A stretch of DNA of 64,000 nucleotides, taken from Calditrichota bacterium. Lineage in GTDB: Bacteria > Electryoneota > RPQS01. The stretch covers positions 186,001 to 250,000 of the forward strand of contig JACJWA010000001.1 in assembly GCA_020637395.1 (NCBI GenBank), written 5' to 3'. Under the pieces are notes generated by a model. That model saw nothing but the letters and a program-made list of their open reading frames with translations. It made no database searches and was not told the DNA's origin. This document shows positions 60,707-64,000 of this stretch, one piece after another. Numbering within the stretch: position 1 is the first letter of the stretch; each line of letters opens with the position of its first letter. The translations under genes were made by a program, and so were the position numbers.

Positions 60707-61753
60707 ATGTCAACCCACAAGAAAACTGTAAGTTACGCCCAGAACTATCCGGGAAACGCCTTAGTTCTGCGAAAAATCGCGGGAGAAGCGGAACCGGACT
60801 ACGTCTTCGGGTTGTGGGCTTTGCTCTCGCAACATGATGTTCGATTGACCTGGGGAGACACGGAAGTCCTATGTGGAAGAGCGATTCAATTCGCCTATCA
60901 TCGCGATGGCGCGCGAGCCGCTGAGGCGTCTGTCCTACAGCCTACGCATGCGCTATCTCGTGCTCTCGGCGTGACTTGGAGCGAAATGACCCCGTCCTCT
61001 GCGATCAAGGCCTTTGAAATTGCTGATGACTGGATCTCCGACGGTGCCCTGTGCCTGGCCCGGTTCAGGCAGCCCTTGCTGGTCTTTGGAAGCTCGAAAG
61101 CCAAGCTCGAACCGGCGCTCTCTATTCAGCGGCTTGAGTATCAACTTCCTGAGTCCACTTTGACCCGGGAGGCCTGCGATCTTCACGAGTGGAAAGTTCA
61201 GCTCGATGAGAGCAACAGTTTGCTGCGGGTCAACTATGTTGAGCAGCCCGAGCCGGATTGGATGGCACTGCTGCCCCAAATAGTCCGGCGGGCTATCGCA
61301 AACTGGCGGCACGAGTCGGTTGCCGGGGTCGAGCTTGGCTTGGATGCCTATCGGGCATTCGCCGAGGATCTGAGGAATCCGTCTGTTGATTTTACGACGG
61401 CGCTGTCCCCCTCCTGGATGGGGCCACTGTTGCTGGGTCAAGTCGCCGGCAGGACGCATATGCACCAGTTCCTAGACCGGATCGCACCGCGATTCGGCGG
61501 AAAACCTCGGCAAATCCTGGCAAAAGCCAGCTCAAGCTACGGCCAAGCCGCCTCGCTGTGGCGCGATTTTCAAAAACATCTCGCCAGGGTCTATGAAAAA
61601 TCCGACTCCGGCCGCTCCATGCGCGGTCCGGATGCCCATGTGCACCATTGGAGGGACAATGGCCGGCGAGAACAGGCTGCAAAGGTCGTCGAACAGGCGG
61701 CGGTCTGGGAAGGAAGGGCTATTCTGGAGCTCGCCAAACTCCTTGGCACTTAG
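60707..61753 (+). CDS. Protein of unknown function
   Basis: Not recognised. The product is 348 residues from ATG 60707; an ATG at 60656 would add 17 residues. I favour 60707 because TTGAGA, 17 bases and TATTGT (60672-60700) form a promoter just before it, implying an almost leaderless mRNA. It is soluble, with no signal peptide. The C-terminal half (VELGLDAYRAFAEDLRNP, then THMHQFLDRIAPRF and ASSSYGQAASLWRDFQKHL) vaguely resembles C39-like/BtrH-type enzymes, but I see no Cys-His pair to support that. It stands alone between a divergent subtilase and a peroxidase. Confidence 0.75.
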   Translation: MSTHKKTVSYAQNYPGNALVLRKIAGEAEPDYVFGLWALLSQHDVRLTWGDTEVLCGRAIQFAYHRDGARAAEASVLQPTHALSRALGVTWSEMTPSSAIKAFEIADDWISDGALCLARFRQPLLVFGSSKAKLEPALSIQRLEYQLPESTLTREACDLHEWKVQLDESNSLLRVNYVEQPEPDWMALLPQIVRRAIANWRHESVAGVELGLDAYRAFAEDLRNPSVDFTTALSPSWMGPLLLGQVAGRTHMHQFLDRIAPRFGGKPRQILAKASSSYGQAASLWRDFQKHLARVYEKSDSGRSMRGPDAHVHHWRDNGRREQAAKVVEQAAVWEGRAILELAKLLGT

Positions 61754-61817
61754 ATGATCACAGAAACATGACTCAATGTATCATGTTTTGAGTTGTCCGG
61801 TTCCACGACGTGAAGCC

Positions 61818-61847
61818 TTGATTTCTTGCGGAGACTCATTGTATATT
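61818..61847 (+). promoter_or_regulatory. Sigma-70-type promoter for the di-haem peroxidase
   Basis: TTGATT (61818-61823), 18 bases, TATATT (61842-61847). A start near 61854 leaves about 60 bases before the ATG at 61913. Confidence 0.55.
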
Positions 61848-61912
61848 ACCTAAGTTAGACATAAACTTAGCGAACGGGTTTGGTGCCGGTCGCATATTTG
61901 AGCGGAGATATC

Positions 61913-63244
61913 ATGAAACGAAGCACCGGAGCAATTGTGCTCTTGATTTGGGTGATGAGCCTGATGCTCTTCGGAGCAGTTGGCTGCAGCAATGACGACG
62001 ACAATTCAGGCGTGGTCTCGCCAGTCACAGCACGTGAACGATTCGACTTGAAACCGCTTGGGCCGATTCCGTATCCGCCCAATAACCCGCCGATGCAAGA
62101 GCGCATCTCGCTTGGCAGATTTCTGTTCTATGATCCGCTATTGGGCGGAGAACTGGATGTCTCCTGCGCGACATGTCACCACCCCGCGTTTGCGTTTGCG
62201 GATTTGCGTCAGTTTCCCGTGGGTGTAGCCGGACGGGGCGGACTTGGCCCGGATCGCATTCGAGGAAACTCCTCCGTTACGGGTGAGCCAGTGGGCTTTA
62301 CGCCGCGCAATTCCCCGACGGTGTTTAACACGGCCTTCAATGCAGATGAAACCGGCGAGCCTACGCACAACGGCTTCTTCTTCTGGGACGGCCGCGTCAA
62401 GAGTCTCGAAGTGCAGGCCACCAAGCCGATCACGTCGCGCGTGGAAATGCGCGGAGATGCCTATCCCGGCGACAACGATCATGCTGCGGCGTCCTCTTTG
62501 GACAGCGTGCTGAATCGTTTGCGTGCCGTACCGGAATATGTGGAGCGTTTTGCTGTCGCGTTTCCGCAGGAATTCGCTGAATGGCAGGGCGGCACGCGGG
62601 CGCACGTTATTGATTCATCCACCTATGGCCGCGCCATGGCCTCCTACGAACGTGAACTCGTGACGCGTAATTCTCCCTATGATCGCTATGTGGCTGGCGA
62701 CGACAACGCCCTGACCACCGCGCAGCTGCGCGGCCTCGAGTTGTTCTTCACCAAGGCTAAGTGCGCGATGTGTCACAGCGGACCGATGTTCAGTGATTTT
62801 GAATTTATCGTCAACGGTGTTCCGCAGGAAGGTCCGGGAAAAGATGTGATGCCGGGCGACGACGCCGGACGTGAAGAATTCACGCTGAGTTCCGCCGACC
62901 GCTATGCGTTCAGAACCCCCACGCTGCGCAACGTCGAATTGACTCCGCCCTATATGCATGACGGTGTGTTTGAAACGCTCGAACAAGTCATGGATTTCTA
63001 CAATGACGGCGCATTTCCGCGTCACCCGCAATGCAATACCGAAGATCTTCATCCCGCGCTGCGTGATCCGCTCGGACTGACGGATTCAGAGATTCAGGAC
63101 ATTGTGGAGTTCATGAAGTCGTTGACCGATCCCGGCACCCAACTGTCCGGATTCTTGCTGACTGTACCCGAGCACGTGCCCAGTGGCCTTGTTCCGGTAT
63201 TCGGATTGAGTGCGCCGCCGCCGGTTTCCGGCCCCAATGGCTGA
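61913..63244 (+). CDS. Di-haem cytochrome c peroxidase / MauG-family lipoprotein
   Basis: Periplasmic or surface di-haem enzyme, reducing peroxide or acting MauG-like. ATG 61913 has GGAG upstream; the lipobox is GAVGC (Cys25). The first haem motif is C85-A-T-C88-H89 and the second C284-A-M-C287-H288. Family signatures RISLGRFLFYDPLLGG, RNSPTVFNTAFN and FRTPTLRNVELTPPYMHDG are present. Length 443 is typical. It has its own promoter and terminator. Whether it is a peroxidase or a MauG-like oxidase cannot be told here. Confidence 0.94.
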   Translation: MKRSTGAIVLLIWVMSLMLFGAVGCSNDDDNSGVVSPVTARERFDLKPLGPIPYPPNNPPMQERISLGRFLFYDPLLGGELDVSCATCHHPAFAFADLRQFPVGVAGRGGLGPDRIRGNSSVTGEPVGFTPRNSPTVFNTAFNADETGEPTHNGFFFWDGRVKSLEVQATKPITSRVEMRGDAYPGDNDHAAASSLDSVLNRLRAVPEYVERFAVAFPQEFAEWQGGTRAHVIDSSTYGRAMASYERELVTRNSPYDRYVAGDDNALTTAQLRGLELFFTKAKCAMCHSGPMFSDFEFIVNGVPQEGPGKDVMPGDDAGREEFTLSSADRYAFRTPTLRNVELTPPYMHDGVFETLEQVMDFYNDGAFPRHPQCNTEDLHPALRDPLGLTDSEIQDIVEFMKSLTDPGTQLSGFLLTVPEHVPSGLVPVFGLSAPPPVSGPNG

Positions 63245-63252
63245 GAAATGAA

Positions 63253-63281
63253 AAGGGCAGCCTTCCGGCTGCCCTTCTTTT
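63253..63281 (+). terminator. Intrinsic terminator after the di-haem peroxidase
   Basis: AAGGGCAGCC (63253-63262), loop TTCC, GGCTGCCCTT (63267-63276), then C and a T run. It belongs to the same stem family as the terminators at 41009 and 42101. Confidence 0.9.
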
Positions 63282-63298
63282 TGCCTTGCTCATTTGGG

Positions 63299-63631
63299 CT
63301 ACTCGCCATCGCCCTCGGTTTCCTCCGCGTCCGCTGGATCCGCATAGCCCATCGCCTCGTTATTGGCGCGCGTCAGGCTGTCGAGCAGGTCCTGCGTTTC
63401 ATGGGCGCGCGCTTGGGCTTCACGACTGACGTTCAGCGCGCGCTTCAGAGCAGATTCCTGGCGTGAGGTCTCCTCGTCATAGATCCCTATGTCCTTTTCC
63501 GCTTCGTCAACCGCGCTGTTCAGGCGGTTCATCTGGGACTTGTGCGCTTTCTCCTGAAACACAGTGGTCAGTAATGTTGCGCCCAGCGCCATCAACGAAA
63601 ACAACAGCAGCGTCCAGCCTTTGCGATCCAT
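63299..63631 (-). CDS. Small membrane-anchored coiled-coil protein
   Basis: Unrecognised protein of 110 residues. ATG 63631 is chosen for AAGGAG 8 bases upstream. One N-terminal helix (WTLLLFSLMALGATLLTTVF) anchors it, followed by a charged heptad-rich region (about 28-90) that should form a coiled coil and an acidic tail (ADPADAEETEGDGE). It converges with the peroxidase gene. It may be an envelope scaffold; no family is assigned. Confidence 0.75.
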   Translation of the reverse strand: MDRKGWTLLLFSLMALGATLLTTVFQEKAHKSQMNRLNSAVDEAEKDIGIYDEETSRQESALKRALNVSREAQARAHETQDLLDSLTRANNEAMGYADPADAEETEGDGE

Positions 63632-63744
63632 GATTTCGCTCCTTGTTCTTTGGGAGTTCTCCCGCGCAAATACGGTACCACGCATGCCGGATGGGTCACG
63701 GATGCTGGCTCAATATCCTTTAATCGCTAACTGATCATACCTCC

Positions 63745-64000
63745 ATGGAAGTTGTCAAACATAAGTTGCCCGAGCTACTCGACATCGCACCCGACGCCGT
63801 GGTTTCGCGTACGCTCGTCAAATCGCCCAAGGGCACCATCACTCTTTTCGCCTTCGACCAGGGGCAGGAGCTCTCCGAGCATTCCGCTCCATTTGACGCC
63901 ATGGTTCATGTGTTGGAAGGCGACGTCGAGCTTACGATTGGCGGAGAACCGGTTCACGCCGCAAGTGGCGACTTCGTGATCATGCCTGCCAACATTCCGC
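63745..64000 (+). CDS. Cupin-domain protein, C-terminus beyond the window
   Basis: I translated 85 codons from ATG 63745 to the right edge. The single-domain cupin has motif 1 (ELSEHSAPFDAMVHVLEGDV, with His and Glu metal-ligand positions) and the start of motif 2 (HAASGDFVIMPANIP). Cupins of this kind bind a metal and serve as small sensors, isomerases or dioxygenases; nothing here decides which. The beta fold start (VSRTLVKSPKGTITLFAFDQ) is normal. No clear ribosome site is seen. Confidence 0.88.
   Translation, partial: MEVVKHKLPELLDIAPDAVVSRTLVKSPKGTITLFAFDQGQELSEHSAPFDAMVHVLEGDVELTIGGEPVHAASGDFVIMPANIP

Noticed and set aside
1..64000. tRNA, rRNA, CRISPR array, transposase or prophage genes
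   Set aside because: No TTCGAAT-type T-arm with a matching acceptor, no direct-repeat/spacer array, and no integrase, transposase or capsid-like frame was seen. This was a reading by eye.

Overview
The window looks like chromosome from an uncultivated bacterium of the FCB (Fibrobacterota-Chlorobiota-Bacteroidota) superphylum or a neighbouring candidate phylum such as Zixibacteria, KSB1 or Electryoneota. This rests on protein content, not a database search. There is a type IX secretion (T9SS) sortase PorU next to a PorV-family barrel, and several secreted proteins end in the sorting domain with NPFN-type motifs and a terminal LLVK or VLIK. RF2 carries the programmed +1 frameshift, and many lipoproteins have clear lipoboxes. 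GC is moderately high (57% in one hand-counted 60-base line of the lysS core). Genes are dense and often overlap by 4 to 11 bases. I saw no tRNA, rRNA, CRISPR array, phage gene or transposase.

Layout. 1-6227 (minus): pgi, a glutathione peroxidase, a membrane glycosyltransferase, an OmpP1/FadL-like barrel, a GT2 glycosyltransferase and a 5'-nucleotidase cut by the left edge. 6228-6646 is a divergent promoter region. 6647-14560 (plus): porU, porV, a lipoprotein and a small SLBB protein, closed by a strong terminator. 14564-39121 (minus) is one uninterrupted 24.5-kb run. In transcription order it holds dapA, dapB, two T9SS cargo proteins, a repeat-bearing lipoprotein, aspartokinase, a SpoIID-like protein, prfB, a subtilase, alr, a GNAT, an SDR, a DUF5916 protein, a glycosyltransferase, lysS with an extra C-terminal domain, a DUF4398-like lipoprotein, a LolC/E permease, another glycosyltransferase and an Rrf2 regulator. 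39407-47822 is mostly plus: an NtrC-like regulator, a secreted protein, queG (minus) divergent from a YhhQ-type transporter, tatC, a degenerate P-loop protein, then an HTH, CheW-like, HDOD and CheY cluster. 48229-52131 is a 1300-residue Cys-rich repeat protein with a structured leader. 52232-57613 (minus) is pstSCAB-phoU plus a porin, with a PHO-box-like element. 57960-64000 holds a subtilase, an unrecognised protein, a di-haem peroxidase, a coiled-coil membrane protein and a cupin cut by the right edge.

How it fits together. Much of the window serves the envelope. PorU/PorV would export and process the cargo proteins encoded in the same window. Lol, Tat, the glycosyltransferases and the alr/dap/aspartokinase wall-precursor genes build and populate the envelope, and Pst-PhoU with the porin handles phosphate. 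The points most worth a second look are the extended lysyl-tRNA synthetase beside an AT-rich insert, the 42-bp palindromic tandem repeat inside a lipoprotein leader, the six-copy Cys-rich repeat protein, the receptor-less HTH/CheW/HDOD/CheY cluster, and the pst promoter element.
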